This document shows positions 37,632 through 48,128 of a stretch of DNA of 64,000 bases, piece after piece; the stretch's first letter is position 1, and each line of letters starts with the position of its first letter. Origin of the DNA: [Phialemoniopsis] sp. UDSM-2020 (taxonomy: Eukaryota; Ascomycota; Sordariomycetes; Thyridiales; Thyridiaceae); the NCBI GenBank assembly GCA_018873225.1, contig JAEILZ010000006.1:930001-994000 (forward strand). The letters are read 5' to 3'. The notes beneath the pieces were generated by a model, which did not search any database, was not told where the DNA came from, and saw only the letters and a program-made list of their open reading frames with translations. A program made the position numbers and the translations under genes.

Positions 37632-40567
37632 ATCCCACTCACCCTTATTAGCCCAAGTGCGCTATGCGGTCATGGGGGATTCGGAACTGGGATTTTCTAT
37701 CGACCGTCCATGCCGCCCGGTTCCGGTGCAGCAAAGTCAGTCCTTTTTTCTCCATTCCCGGCCGTTCATTGGCCCCTCCCGAAGGCGCGATGTAACCCCG
37801 GGGAGCGATGGTGTGTATTGACCCCGATATACGTCTTTACAATCCGCTCCGGATCTCTGCATCTAGACTACATAACTCGACCATCACAACACTTCAGACA
37901 GCGATGTACCAACTCTCTACTCATAGCCTAACCGTCAAGTAATTTCTCCCCACCCGCTGAATAAGGGTGTGCAACAAGTGTACTAGACATAGGGCTTGCA
38001 AAGGTACTCAGCGATGATCAGAGCAGCGTTGTCTTGAACGGGCCGGACGAATAACATGGTGCGGATGACATGCGCATCTATCTCCGCCCTCGAGTCTAGG
38101 GTGACATACCGTCGCCGCGCGGCATGGAGCGCCGGACCCGGCTGCAACACGGCCTGGAGGAGGTGAGCATGTGGTGCCACGGGTTCTGCGAATCTAACTA
38201 GTGGCCCGCCAAAGATCGAGTGGGGGGCTCTAATACGCAAGCCTCTCAGCCCATGGCTGCATATCTGCATGACATCGTCAAGCCACAACGTGCCGGTGTC
38301 CCGCAGCGGACATGCTTCTTTCCAGCGGAGGCCGCTCATAAGTGGAGCAGGCTCAACAAAAATGGCAAACGGCTTCATACGCTCCCCCGGAGGGAGGGGG
38401 GATACCAAAGCGATCAAATGCTTTTCCTCGGTTGGGCATGGGAATCCCATTGATCCAATTCTGATCAGAGTCTTTGGCGGTCAATAGGCAGCATCTAGGT
38501 AGTGTATACGAGTATCCCCAACCAGATGCATCCCTGGTCACTACTTGAACCGAATAGATGGTGGTGGTGGTGGTTCTTAACATCAGGAGCGAGAGGACAA
38601 GACCAAAAACACTCCTGGCATTTCAGACGTTGACTGCTCCGATACTGACCATCATCCCTTCCCTTCAAATGTGTGTGACTGGCGGAAGAAACTCTATATT
38701 TACATATATGAGGACATGGGCCGAGGCCTATCTCATCAACTGACGCATCAGTTGACGAACTCGGATGTCCCAGTCGATGAACGCACTCCAGTACAAAGTT
38801 GCCAAAGCGTTGACCAGTATGATCAGCCCGGCAGAGCCATCTTGCCTGGGATTACGGCCGTGAAAGGCATAGCAAATCGGGAGCAGGATAGAGAAAAGTA
38901 CTACATACAGTTAAACAAGTCGATATAGTTTTGAAAGATGTGTTATGTGTCAGTATCGCGGTAAATAAGAGATATATATAACTACCTAGCAGATCCAGGA
39001 GAAACGCACTGCCCGTTGGTGACAGATTTGGACTCAAGAAAGGTGAGTATTTGTCTGAATTGAGGGATTCGAAAGAACCCCGAGCCACTCCAAACGATCA
39101 AGATGTGAGACTGTCCATGATAACAACGGATTAGAATGGAGCCAAATAACCGGTGGCGCACACCGCTTTCGGCAGACAGGTGAGGTAGGCAGGTTCCCAT
39201 CCTACTTTATGAGAAAGAGCAGGATGTAAATCTACCTACCTAGGTATCTATCTACCTAGTCGGTAGGTACTAACGTTGTAGGTCCCTGCAGGTATGCTTA
39301 TTACCCCGCGATGGCTGTTCTCGACCCGAATATGACATCTGACCTCTCGTACCTCGGGTCGCAAGGGTTGGGGGTCACTGAGGCGCGGAGAACATTGAAA
39401 GCGGACAGGCAGACATTCTTTCAGTGTACAATCTCCAAGTGACTTGTGCCAATAAGTTACATAACTAAGGTACGTCGCACGACCAAGACCGCAGACCAAT
39501 GCTCGCAGAGGAGTGTCGTGGGGCAGTCGGGAGCGAAATGAGGCGTGTTCACCGAGTGGCGGGTAGCGAGATGACGGACAGCCTCGCTCCAAAGTCACTG
39601 GCAGGGGTGACGATGGCAGCCAGGCGCGGCGCTACCCTGGTGTCCACAGGCTTACCCTTGTTCTGTCTATCATTCGTCCGGGGAGCTGAGTAGCCTGCAT
39701 CCAGCCCTTGGGATATGCTCCGTATGTACAGCTAGTATATACTGTGGACAGCCCCAGTAAGCTCGATTCACTGTGCAAACCTCTGCAGACCACACATGTC
39801 GGTACCTCTGTGGGCTGGTGCCAGCCTCTTGCTCAATGTACATGGCTCATGCAACTGTGTTGCACAAGGTGTCGATGCACAAAAGGTCCAGCATGATCTC
39901 GAGACCTTGTGTGCAAATGAGCAGGCGGTCGCGCCGGGGGACATACTCGGTAGCATCTTGGCTCTGCCTTGACTTATCACATCACCTCACTCGAGTGAAA
40001 CCCCACGCTTCTGTACTTCGTACACAGCACAGGTAGGTATCAGCCGTCTCTGCACGACACCAGTCGGATGATCCAATGGACATGAGGCATGGAAACGGAC
40101 GGGAGAGGCGGAGATTAGATATCAGCGCAGGTTAGCTCATGAAAGGGTCGTGGGACGCAATGGACCACACGAATAGTTATCCAAGGAAGTGATATGAAGA
40201 AAGAGGAGCAGACGCGCGCGGTGCGTGTGCGATGTCTCGCGGGCGGGAGGGCAGGGATCCCGCGAGTTCTGTTAGCACCAAGTCTGGTGCGCTAAGGGAG
40301 CGCGCGATGTGTGCTTGGCTGCCCGAGATGCATAAAGCCCCATAGAGACCCAACGGTACAGACAGTTTGACACACGCCGTCTGGAGCCCCGGTGCAGCAG
40401 ATGCACACGCCAATGCAGGGAGGCTTGCTTGTGAGGACTCATGAAGGCTCCGTGCATATGCATGCGACTTGCGCGAGCGACCTGCGCAAAGTGCCGTGGG
40501 TATGGATCATGTTCTCAGAGGCAGCTGAACTGTGGGTTGGCACTGATGCGAGGGATGGCCAAGGATG

Positions 40568-40590
40568 TCTCTCTCTCTCTCTCTCTCTCC
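40568..40590. repeat. CT dinucleotide microsatellite
   Basis: A perfect TC repeat of about eleven units followed by a short C run, in intergenic DNA. Confidence 0.9.
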
Positions 40591-40963
40591 CCCCGGCAGG
40601 TTGCTGCAAAGGCTTTGCTTTTTTTGCTACCAAGTACGGACGGAGTACGGGGCGGGATTCCATCCACTCTCAGCTTGGTCAAATGCATTCATGGATGTAT
40701 TTTTCAGTCTGCAAAGTCGGTACGGTACCTGACGCTAGTGCGCATTGTCTTGGAACACAACCGTCCAACTAGCGTCAGGGGCCGCCGTGTTTCTGGCCGG
40801 GAAGAGGCGAATGGATGGATTCTGGCAGGACAGGGGTTCGCGCCGCTAATTAGGGGGCAAAGGAGATTACACACCCACGACGCCGTCCCTCGTCGACTCG
40901 TCTCAAAGAAGCTTTTGCTCCTGTCAGTGTACGTAGGTATTCTGTATTCTTTCTCTTCCATCA

Positions 40964-40985
40964 GGCCTGGCCTGGCCTGGCCTGG
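40964..40985. repeat. GGCCT short tandem repeat
   Basis: Four perfect copies of a five-base unit (CCTGG/GGCCT) in intergenic DNA. Confidence 0.85.
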
Positions 40986-41581
40986 AAGCATGACCTGCCG
41001 GCTCCTTTGGTTTATCCAATTCCCAAAAGGCCGCGACTCCACCGTACAAAGTAATAAACGCCCTGGCAAGCCTTGGGTTAACAGTCACTCGGGTCACACC
41101 CATTCGTCCCTTTTCTGCTGCGGCCCGGGCGCGTGCACAGGAGAGAGTATCAGGGGGGCGGATGAGCCTTATTGGCTCCCCCAAACAACGTAGTTAATGC
41201 AAGATACCAAGGACGACTTCACGGTGGACTGGATTGTTTTTCCATTTCCATTGGATGCGCGATCTTGCCCGTCGTGAAAAAATTAGAAATAAAAGAATAA
41301 GATCAAGACAGTGGGTTTCGGGAGCCAGTCGTAGCAGATCAATTGATGGATGGGATGGCTTGGATGGGATGGATCAATGAGATCGCGTTGATCGCTCCCA
41401 ATCTCCAAGTCCCGTTCTCCATCTTTCCCCCATCCAGCTCCAGCGGCTCCATCTCCGTTTGCCATCCATCAAATTTGCTTGCTTATTTGCTACTTTATGG
41501 ATCGATGGATGTTTGCTTTGTGCGACTAAAAAGTAAAGTAGGTACTCCGTAAAAGACTACCATTCTGGGTGACCACCCCCG

Positions 41582-41601
41582 CGCACGCACGCACGCACGC
41601 G
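41582..41601. repeat. CGCA microsatellite
   Basis: Four to five copies of CGCA/GCAC in intergenic DNA, about 1.1 kb upstream of the start codon at 42678. Confidence 0.85.
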
Positions 41602-42677
41602 TGACTAAAGTAAAGTACCCTACGAGAATTGCAACCCCTTCCCCTAATCTGCATCTCCAGGTTTCCCTTTCCTCACCACGCACCTCCACTGCCGTCACTC
41701 TCGACGAGATTTCACTCCTTTGCCTCTTTGGATTCAGACTTTCTTTCTTGACTTCCCCGGCTCCCTCCTCTTCCCACCTCCTAGTCGCACACTGCCAAAT
41801 AGCTGTTTGTCGTGACGGACAGCAAACCAGGTTGCCAGTCTTTTGATATTTACATCCTGCGCATTGCCAAATTGGGGAAGGAAGCTTCGAACCTGGCCGT
41901 TCATTCCTGCACCGCCTGCTCTTGCAAACACTCGCCCTGTACGAAGCTCAAGCCATCGCAATCGACCACACGTCTCAAGCCACGAGAGGGACGCCTCCGA
42001 CATTTCGACTTTCCGCCCCGTCGACTTCCTGCACGTGTTCCGTCATCTACATTCCAGTCGGTGACTCGGAATTCTCGGCGCCTTTCTGCTCAGATCATCG
42101 CACTGCCGACATCTTCTGCATACAAATCGAATTACCTTCTTCTCAGACTCGGGCTTCGACTTGGTGCGTGTCCGTTTGCCGCATACTCCGTCTGCTTGAT
42201 CTGCAGCCGCCTTACTCTGCTTCGGCGCTGTGTGCTCCCTGCCGCTCTTTGAAACGCATTCGACACCCACCTCGTCCTTGGGACTTTGAGGACCCCCACG
42301 AAACAAAGCCGCACCAGGTACGATCTTACTGTTGTCCTCAAACCCGGTACTTGGATGCTTTGCGTTGAGTGGTTTTTCACCTGCCGTGGTGTCGTTGCTG
42401 ACTTCGCTCTCTACCGAATCTAGCTTTGGTCTTTTGTAACTGCCCATGTCGCGCCTCAACTCCCGGTACCCTATTCTTGCCATTTAGCATTATCAACGCG
42501 CGCGCTAGGCAGGCAACTGAATAACAAATTGGCCTTAATTCGACTGCAAAGGCCTTCGGGGCTCGTCTTTGCTGAGGGATCAGCTTTGATTGGGACGTCA
42601 TAATCCCATAGGGGCCGTTTCCCGCACCCGATTTCCAGTCTGATACGAATTATAGAGCAGTCCCACCAAACGTCGCC
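41602..42677. other. Probable promoter and long 5' leader
   Basis: About 1.1 kb rich in C and T on the plus strand (41630-41800), which is typical of fungal promoters and leaders. A minus-strand frame at 42043-42483 (146 codons) has no recognisable motif and is probably chance. The context at 42678 (gtcgccATG) is a good fungal start context. Confidence 0.45.
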
Positions 42678-45600
42678 ATGAATCGCTTCAGGACAAGGAA
42701 GAAGACGAAGGATGACTCGACTGTCGGCCGATCTTCAAGCGACGAGCAATCGTCCTTGCCCTCCTTCAAGGGCTTCAGGAGGGGCAAGAAGTCGCATGAG
42801 GAGGAACAGAAGAAGGAAGTCGACCTGACCACGGCGCTGCCATCCAGCGACGACTTCAGGACCAGCCTGCTCATGACCGGGCTATCAGCCCGCTTCTCCA
42901 TGCTCCGAGAACAGGACGACCCGAGCACAAAGATAGGAAAGGCCAGCGACGACAGTGTCCTCTATCCAACAAAGCGCCAGTCTCGCTTGGCCGACTTTGG
43001 CTATGGCCGTGGCTTGGCTGACATCGCCGAAGTCGAGTCTATTCGAGCCGCGGCACCTTTTGCCCGGGTAGACTCCTTCGCATCCGATGATACCGACTTC
43101 CAACAGGGCAGTATCATGAATCGCGCCAAGCCAACTGAGGGCAACAACCTGTTCGGCGGAAGGCAAAAGATCTACAAAATCCCCGTCGGCTCGTCAACCA
43201 AGGTCGCCTCGGGCGGTATGGGGGGCCGTGCACTGTACGAGGACGATGTCGCGCTCTCTGCCTTCCAGAAGTGGAGGCAGGCCGAGAAGTCTGGCCAGAC
43301 CTCTTTTCTAGGGGACGGCGATGACAGCGACGACCGCGCCTATCTCGACGTCGACACAGAATCCACCCGCCCCGAATCGCCATTGCCCTCGGGCTATAAC
43401 CGGAAACGCGAGACCTCTTCAACCACCTCCTCCATCCCGTCTCTTGCCCGCAACTCGACTGCAGCCACCTCCGTAACCTCCCAACCACCCTCTTCCCTCA
43501 AGGAGTGGCAATCGCAGGGCACCTTGGCCACCTCGTCTGTCTCGACGCCGACCCTAGAACGCCACGTCACCAGGACGAGGAGGCTGTACGAGCAAGGCTT
43601 GAATCAGGATCTACACGAGCAGCAGTCGTCGGCTTTATCCAGGATCGACACTCTGAGCCGCCAACGACCGCTGGGCTCTCGCACCCCGGACCTGGTGGGC
43701 AACTCACCCTCGCCCACCACCCATGCTTTCAGCGACCGTTTTGGCGGGGATCGTAGGCACATCCTGACCAAGGCAAGTGCGCCAAACCTGCGTTCCATAA
43801 GCCCTCCCGCAACGGGGTCTTCGATTGGGACCATGGACCTAGGAATCAAAGCGCCGAGTTGGGCAGAGAGCAGCAGAAATGGCACACTGGAAACTCCACC
43901 TCTGAGCCCACCTACGAGCGAGACTGGCGAGCACCCCCTGCTCTCCATAGGGCCCAACGACAGAGGCAAGGCAACGGCGATGGGCGTTTTCCAAAAGCCA
44001 AGCCTTCCATACGACGAGTCCAAGTTTGCCCAGCGTCAACTCCAGCTACAGCAGGGACGCGAGACACCGACGCAACGCTTTCGGGCCGAGTCGAGCGGCT
44101 CCTTCTCCACCAACAGGTCTCGGTCTTCGTCCGCACAACGCCACAGACAAGACAACAACACGTCGAGGCTCGATACCGCTTACGAGGAGGAGCGACCGAC
44201 AGAGACGAGCTTTTTCATCGACAGCGACGAGGCTCCGACACGTCTAAGCGGCCAATCCGCAACCAGAATTACTTCGGATCATGCCCTTCAAAGACCCGCA
44301 GATCACGAGCATCCGGCCCTCCGTCAATCTACTACCTCGGCGTCGCTACCTCCGAGCCGTCACACAAGCACCGGTCCCTCGCCCCGCGAGCCCCCCAAGC
44401 TCGAAGTGTTGGTCGACCGGGCGAGCCAGGTCCTCCCGGAAGATTCTCCCACCCTTGGGCCCGGCGCGGGACTGAGTGGCATGGTCCGGCAGCACCTCCG
44501 CTCTGAAAGCGGCGCATCCTCCATCTATGGGGGTGTGCCGCAGACCGCAGGCCTTGAGTCGCAGTTCCCCGTTGATACCAGGGACTCCCAGACGCTTGAG
44601 GATCTTGGCGTCAAGGCCAACCCGTGGCAGGACCAGGACTGGTATCCCAGGGATACCGAGGAGGAAGTGGAGGAGGAGACGTTGCCGGCCGCAACCCACA
44701 TGGGGACCACGACACTGACGACAACCAGCAAGCAGGGTTCGCCCAATTATGTGGACCAGAGGGATCATAATCAGTCTGAGAGAGGAGAGGAGGACGAGTT
44801 CGCAAACCAGCTGGCGCACGCTCGTCGACGAGTGCAGGAACGGCTGACATCTTACGCCGAGTCGGACAGCAGCAGGGCGCCATCGCCTCTGCTCCCGTCA
44901 CCGGAGCCCCCGAGGAACAACAACCCACTCGGGATCCTCAGAGCCAAGTCAAGCAGAGGTTCATTGATGGACCGGTCTCGTGACGCTTCTCAGTCCAAGG
45001 CCATGAAAATGCTCGGCATCGGCACGTCGACCATGACCACCTCGCCGAGCCCATCGAAGCAATCCTTTGACGGAGTGCCGGCCGAGACTACACTTGATTC
45101 CGCATCCGCAGTAGCTGAACGTCGCTCTCGAGACGCAGAGTCTGACATGGATGCGGACGCCGATGCTACTTCTACCAAGTCCAAGGAGGAAGAGAATGTA
45201 CACCCTGGCCTTCGCGCTTTCAGACAGGCTAGGCGTGAGCTACAGAAGCGCAAGGAGCTTGAAACGCTTGCCAGGCACCAGAACCAGCCTCAACAGTCCT
45301 CCCCAGAGACGTCAGCCTCGCCACCGCGAGGTGCATCGAGTCGCGAGCGGGGCGAGTCTAGACAGCGCGCTCCGGGCTCGGGCAGCCGGCCCCCCTCGGC
45401 CCAGAATCGCCGGTTCAGGGCCTCGACCGAGGACTCGACAGAGGGACCTGATGTGTACTTGGGTCACGCATCTCGGCCGTCCTCTAGGTCTGACCGCGAC
45501 AGGAGCGGCTCAGAAGCCAGCACGACCAATGGCCACATGCGCCCTCCGAGGCTTCGCAACAATTCGTCCCCCCGCGCGGAACAACAGCAGCATCAGCTGG

Positions 45601-46328
45601 CCGCTCACAGCCCTTCCAAGGCCCCCATGGCACGGTCGCCCGGCCTGCCGGGAACAGATATCAGACGCTCGCCTATCATGCCTCCCCAAGGTTACCCGGG
45701 TAATAACGGCAATCACTCTACTGCCTCCTCGGGCCGTTCGGGGGATAGATCTGGGGCATCGACAAACCTCACGGTGCAGTCTAGCTACGCTGGACTTGAC
45801 AGTCGATCCGGACAAGCGTCTCCCATCTCTCCGCTGAGTGCCGGGCTTCCCGCCTCGCCTCTATCGAGCGTTCGCCCCAGCGGTCGACGCCCCTCGCTGC
45901 AGACAGGGTCAAACTCCACCGGCACGCTCAATGAATCATTGAAGAAAACTGTGCGCAAGTTTGAGATTTCGGAGCCGACGTTCCTCACAAGCACGAGTCG
46001 GGTACCGACTGTTAGCCTGCCGCAGAGTGCTTCGTCCCCAGACATGAATGGTCGTATGGGGCCGGGATCACGGTCTCGATCTGGCAGCAATGCCGGGTAC
46101 GTCCCACCTCCACTGCCTCCTATCAATCCTCTGCGCAAGAGGGAGAGTCCGGGGGCCAGTGGAGGAGATGCCACAGCCGGCGATAGACAACCAGGGCCCG
46201 GCCAGTCGTTCGTCCGAAGTCGAATCAATAGCCCGCCCTTTGTTGCAGGCCCCCCGGCGAGCCGCACTGTCGTTACACCGGGCGTTAACAAGAACGCCAA
46301 CGTGAGCGTTCCGGGAGGCATGATTTAA
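42678..46328 (+). CDS. Large Ser/Pro-rich low-complexity protein, uncharacterised
   Basis: One uninterrupted frame of 1216 codons. Function not recognised. The N-terminus is basic and polar (MNRFRTRKKTKDD) and is followed by an ordered-looking block at residues ~50-165, with TSLLMTGLSARFSMLREQDD, then RQSRLADFGYGRGLADIAEV and RALYEDDVALSAFQKWRQAE. These blocks look like parts under constraint. Most of the rest is rich in Ser, Pro, Arg, Gln and Thr and is probably disordered. A second constrained-looking block near the C-terminus reads KKTVRKFEISEPTFLTSTSR and then PPPLPPINPLRK. No signal peptide, membrane segment or enzyme motif was seen. The many SP, SR and RSP sites would suit phosphorylation. 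A cortical or scaffold role is possible, but that is a guess. It is very likely a real gene given the length and consistent codon use. Confidence 0.8.
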   Translation: MNRFRTRKKTKDDSTVGRSSSDEQSSLPSFKGFRRGKKSHEEEQKKEVDLTTALPSSDDFRTSLLMTGLSARFSMLREQDDPSTKIGKASDDSVLYPTKRQSRLADFGYGRGLADIAEVESIRAAAPFARVDSFASDDTDFQQGSIMNRAKPTEGNNLFGGRQKIYKIPVGSSTKVASGGMGGRALYEDDVALSAFQKWRQAEKSGQTSFLGDGDDSDDRAYLDVDTESTRPESPLPSGYNRKRETSSTTSSIPSLARNSTAATSVTSQPPSSLKEWQSQGTLATSSVSTPTLERHVTRTRRLYEQGLNQDLHEQQSSALSRIDTLSRQRPLGSRTPDLVGNSPSPTTHAFSDRFGGDRRHILTKASAPNLRSISPPATGSSIGTMDLGIKAPSWAESSRNGTLETPPLSPPTSETGEHPLLSIGPNDRGKATAMGVFQKPSLPYDESKFAQRQLQLQQGRETPTQRFRAESSGSFSTNRSRSSSAQRHRQDNNTSRLDTAYEEERPTETSFFIDSDEAPTRLSGQSATRITSDHALQRPADHEHPALRQSTTSASLPPSRHTSTGPSPREPPKLEVLVDRASQVLPEDSPTLGPGAGLSGMVRQHLRSESGASSIYGGVPQTAGLESQFPVDTRDSQTLEDLGVKANPWQDQDWYPRDTEEEVEEETLPAATHMGTTTLTTTSKQGSPNYVDQRDHNQSERGEEDEFANQLAHARRRVQERLTSYAESDSSRAPSPLLPSPEPPRNNNPLGILRAKSSRGSLMDRSRDASQSKAMKMLGIGTSTMTTSPSPSKQSFDGVPAETTLDSASAVAERRSRDAESDMDADADATSTKSKEEENVHPGLRAFRQARRELQKRKELETLARHQNQPQQSSPETSASPPRGASSRERGESRQRAPGSGSRPPSAQNRRFRASTEDSTEGPDVYLGHASRPSSRSDRDRSGSEASTTNGHMRPPRLRNNSSPRAEQQQHQLAAHSPSKAPMARSPGLPGTDIRRSPIMPPQGYPGNNGNHSTASSGRSGDRSGASTNLTVQSSYAGLDSRSGQASPISPLSAGLPASPLSSVRPSGRRPSLQTGSNSTGTLNESLKKTVRKFEISEPTFLTSTSRVPTVSLPQSASSPDMNGRMGPGSRSRSGSNAGYVPPPLPPINPLRKRESPGASGGDATAGDRQPGPGQSFVRSRINSPPFVAGPPASRTVVTPGVNKNANVSVPGGMI

Positions 46329-47138
46329 CAGAGACATCATGTTCGCTCTTCGGCCATCTGCCCACCAGCTACCGCGTCCATACCTTTTACTTTTACATGC
46401 ATATTATAGACACGCAGACCTTTCGAGAAAAAGCTGCAGTCACTGTCTTAACTGAATTCACGACATATAGGATACCTGCTTGCATAGCATTCCCGGGCGC
46501 AGTGTGTTGATTTCTCATATACCTATTGGCCTTTTCTGTTCCTCTTGTCACTTTTGGCGTGGCTTTCTTCCTTTTCTTCCATCAATAAGAGGCGACTTGA
46601 TGGACTGGATCCTACGTTGTCCTCATTTCTCAGATTGCTGTGAACAGCACTATTTCTTACACTTCGAGATCTTCATGTATTGCTCTGGGTTTTGGGCGCC
46701 CCTGGTTGGCATTGGGCATTGGGCATGGGGTAAGGGGGGCAAGGGGTTGTGAGCAGCCCGGGTAGATTATCTTTAATGAAGCCTCGTGGCTGAATTGTAG
46801 GTGTAGTAGGCCTTTGGTGGTGAGACAGAATTGACCAAACAATTTGTACGTACGTAACGTGTGTCGGTCGGCACTTGATAACAAGGCCTACGGGAGATGA
46901 GTGTCCCACGGCCAGTTTGTATGTCCCATTCGCCGCAAATTCCATGTGTGATTTGGATCATCGGCCCGAAACCCGGTCACTTCAATTCACACATCGTTTG
47001 CCCCTCACTTTGTGACCTGCGATTGAGAACAATGGCGATGTCTTTTTTGACTGTTCGGCTCAGTAATCAGGGTCGAGGCTTGTAATACTAGGATCTGTCA
47101 CAGAGTTCAAGGTCATTGCCATCGGCCAGTAGCTTGCC
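46329..47138. other. Intergenic spacer
   Basis: Likely the 3' untranslated part of the 1216-codon gene followed by the promoter of the GNAT gene. Short frames on both strands show no domain. Nothing else was seen. Confidence 0.45.
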
Positions 47139-47996
47139 ATGGCCTTTGTTCGGCCTTTCAGTGTGGCCGATACTGACCAAGCGGCGTTCATTGTGAGTTG
47201 ACCCTCTTTTCGACCTGTCAGTGGCATGCTAATTCGAGTTATGGCTCTCTCTGTTCTCAGTGCCGAGCGACGCTGATCCCGAGCCTGGGATGGTCCGAGA
47301 CGGCCACTCGGCTGGCGCCATATGTCTGGACGTTTCCCTTTACACACTTGCGTCCGGAGAATGTACGTGCACGAGTGTCCTGCTCCTCTGCCCTCTGGCT
47401 GCTGGGCCAGCGCACTCCGCCATTAGCTCGATGATCTCATCGCCTACATGCAGTGTTTCGTTCTCGACGACGGCACCGGCAAGGCCGTGGGCTATGTGCT
47501 CGGTTGTCCAGACGTCTTCGCCTTTGCGGCCGAGTACCGACCCTACATCGACGAGGTCCTGAAAGCAGACGTGCCCGAGCCGGCGCAGTTGGAGACTGAG
47601 GCGCATCTGCTTATTCCTGACCCGTCATCGACGGACCCAGACAAGAACAGGACAGTGATCAATCCGGAGTGCTTGGCGCAGTGGGCGTACAAGCCAGAGT
47701 GGGTTATGGGCTTCCACGACAAGGCCGACATGGTGCAGGTCCACCGGGCTACGATGCACATCGACCTCCTGCCCGAGTTCCAGAGGCAAGGATGGGGCCG
47801 CAAGCTGATCGATAGGTTTGTGGACAGTATCCGGCAATCCATAACAGACGGAAAGGGTGACATGGGCCAAGGGATCAGTCTCTCCATCGGCGAGGAGAAC
47901 AGGCAAGTCATAGACTTTTACCAAAAGTGCGGCTTCAGACTCCGAGATGGCGGTGGCGAGGGCAACTATTGGCTGGTCAGAAACGTGAAGGTATGA
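47139..47996 (+). CDS. GNAT-family N-acetyltransferase
   Basis: Predicted acetyl-CoA-dependent N-acetyltransferase. Three exons join in phase 0: 47139-47192, 47261-47362 and 47454-47996, with introns gtgagt...ctcag and gtacgt...tgcag, giving 232 residues. The N-terminus reads MAFVRPFSVADTDQAAFICR and the last exon starts CFVLDDGTGKAVGYVLG. The acetyl-CoA-binding motif A is RQGWGRKL (Q/RxxGxG/A type), preceded by the strand HIDLLPEF. Motif B reads VIDFYQKCGFRL. The family has bacterial and fungal members acting on proteins or small amines, and the substrate cannot be told. The stop lies 132 bp from the convergent sam50 stop. Confidence 0.87.
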
Positions 47997-48128
47997 TGAG
48001 CCTACGCGTGCATGCGCAATGGTATCTTGGGGGCTATATCTTCTACTTTTAAGTATCGTACAGATACGACCACACGCTCGCTCAGGAGTTGAGTTGGTCT
48101 TCTAACATCTATGCTGTGTGCTGTGAAA

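Larger units (their letters stand above)
36610..41600. other. Gene-poor GC-normal region
   Basis: About 5 kb with no convincing gene. Short frames overlap on both strands and show no domain. The longest, minus 37983-38450 (155 codons), has no recognisable motif and no clear partner exons. The region holds several microsatellites (listed separately) and a CTACCTACCTAGGTA-type cluster at 39228-39275. It probably includes the acyltransferase promoter near 36610-37100. Confidence 0.5.

Noticed and set aside
37983..38450. Minus-strand 155-codon frame as a gene
   Set aside because: No motif, no plausible partner exons and overlapping frames of similar length on the other strand. It could be real but is unsupported.
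40828..40860. GGTTCGCGCC word as a tRNA B box
   Set aside because: The flanking bases do not form a T-arm stem, and no A box or acceptor stem is found at tRNA spacing.
40441..41193. Plus-strand 250-codon frame as a gene
   Set aside because: It spans a CT microsatellite giving an LSLSLS run and the GGCCT repeat, has no domain, and competes with several overlapping frames.
42043..42483. Minus-strand 146-codon frame upstream of the 1216-codon gene
   Set aside because: It lies in the C/T-rich leader, where antisense frames arise by composition, and shows no family motif.
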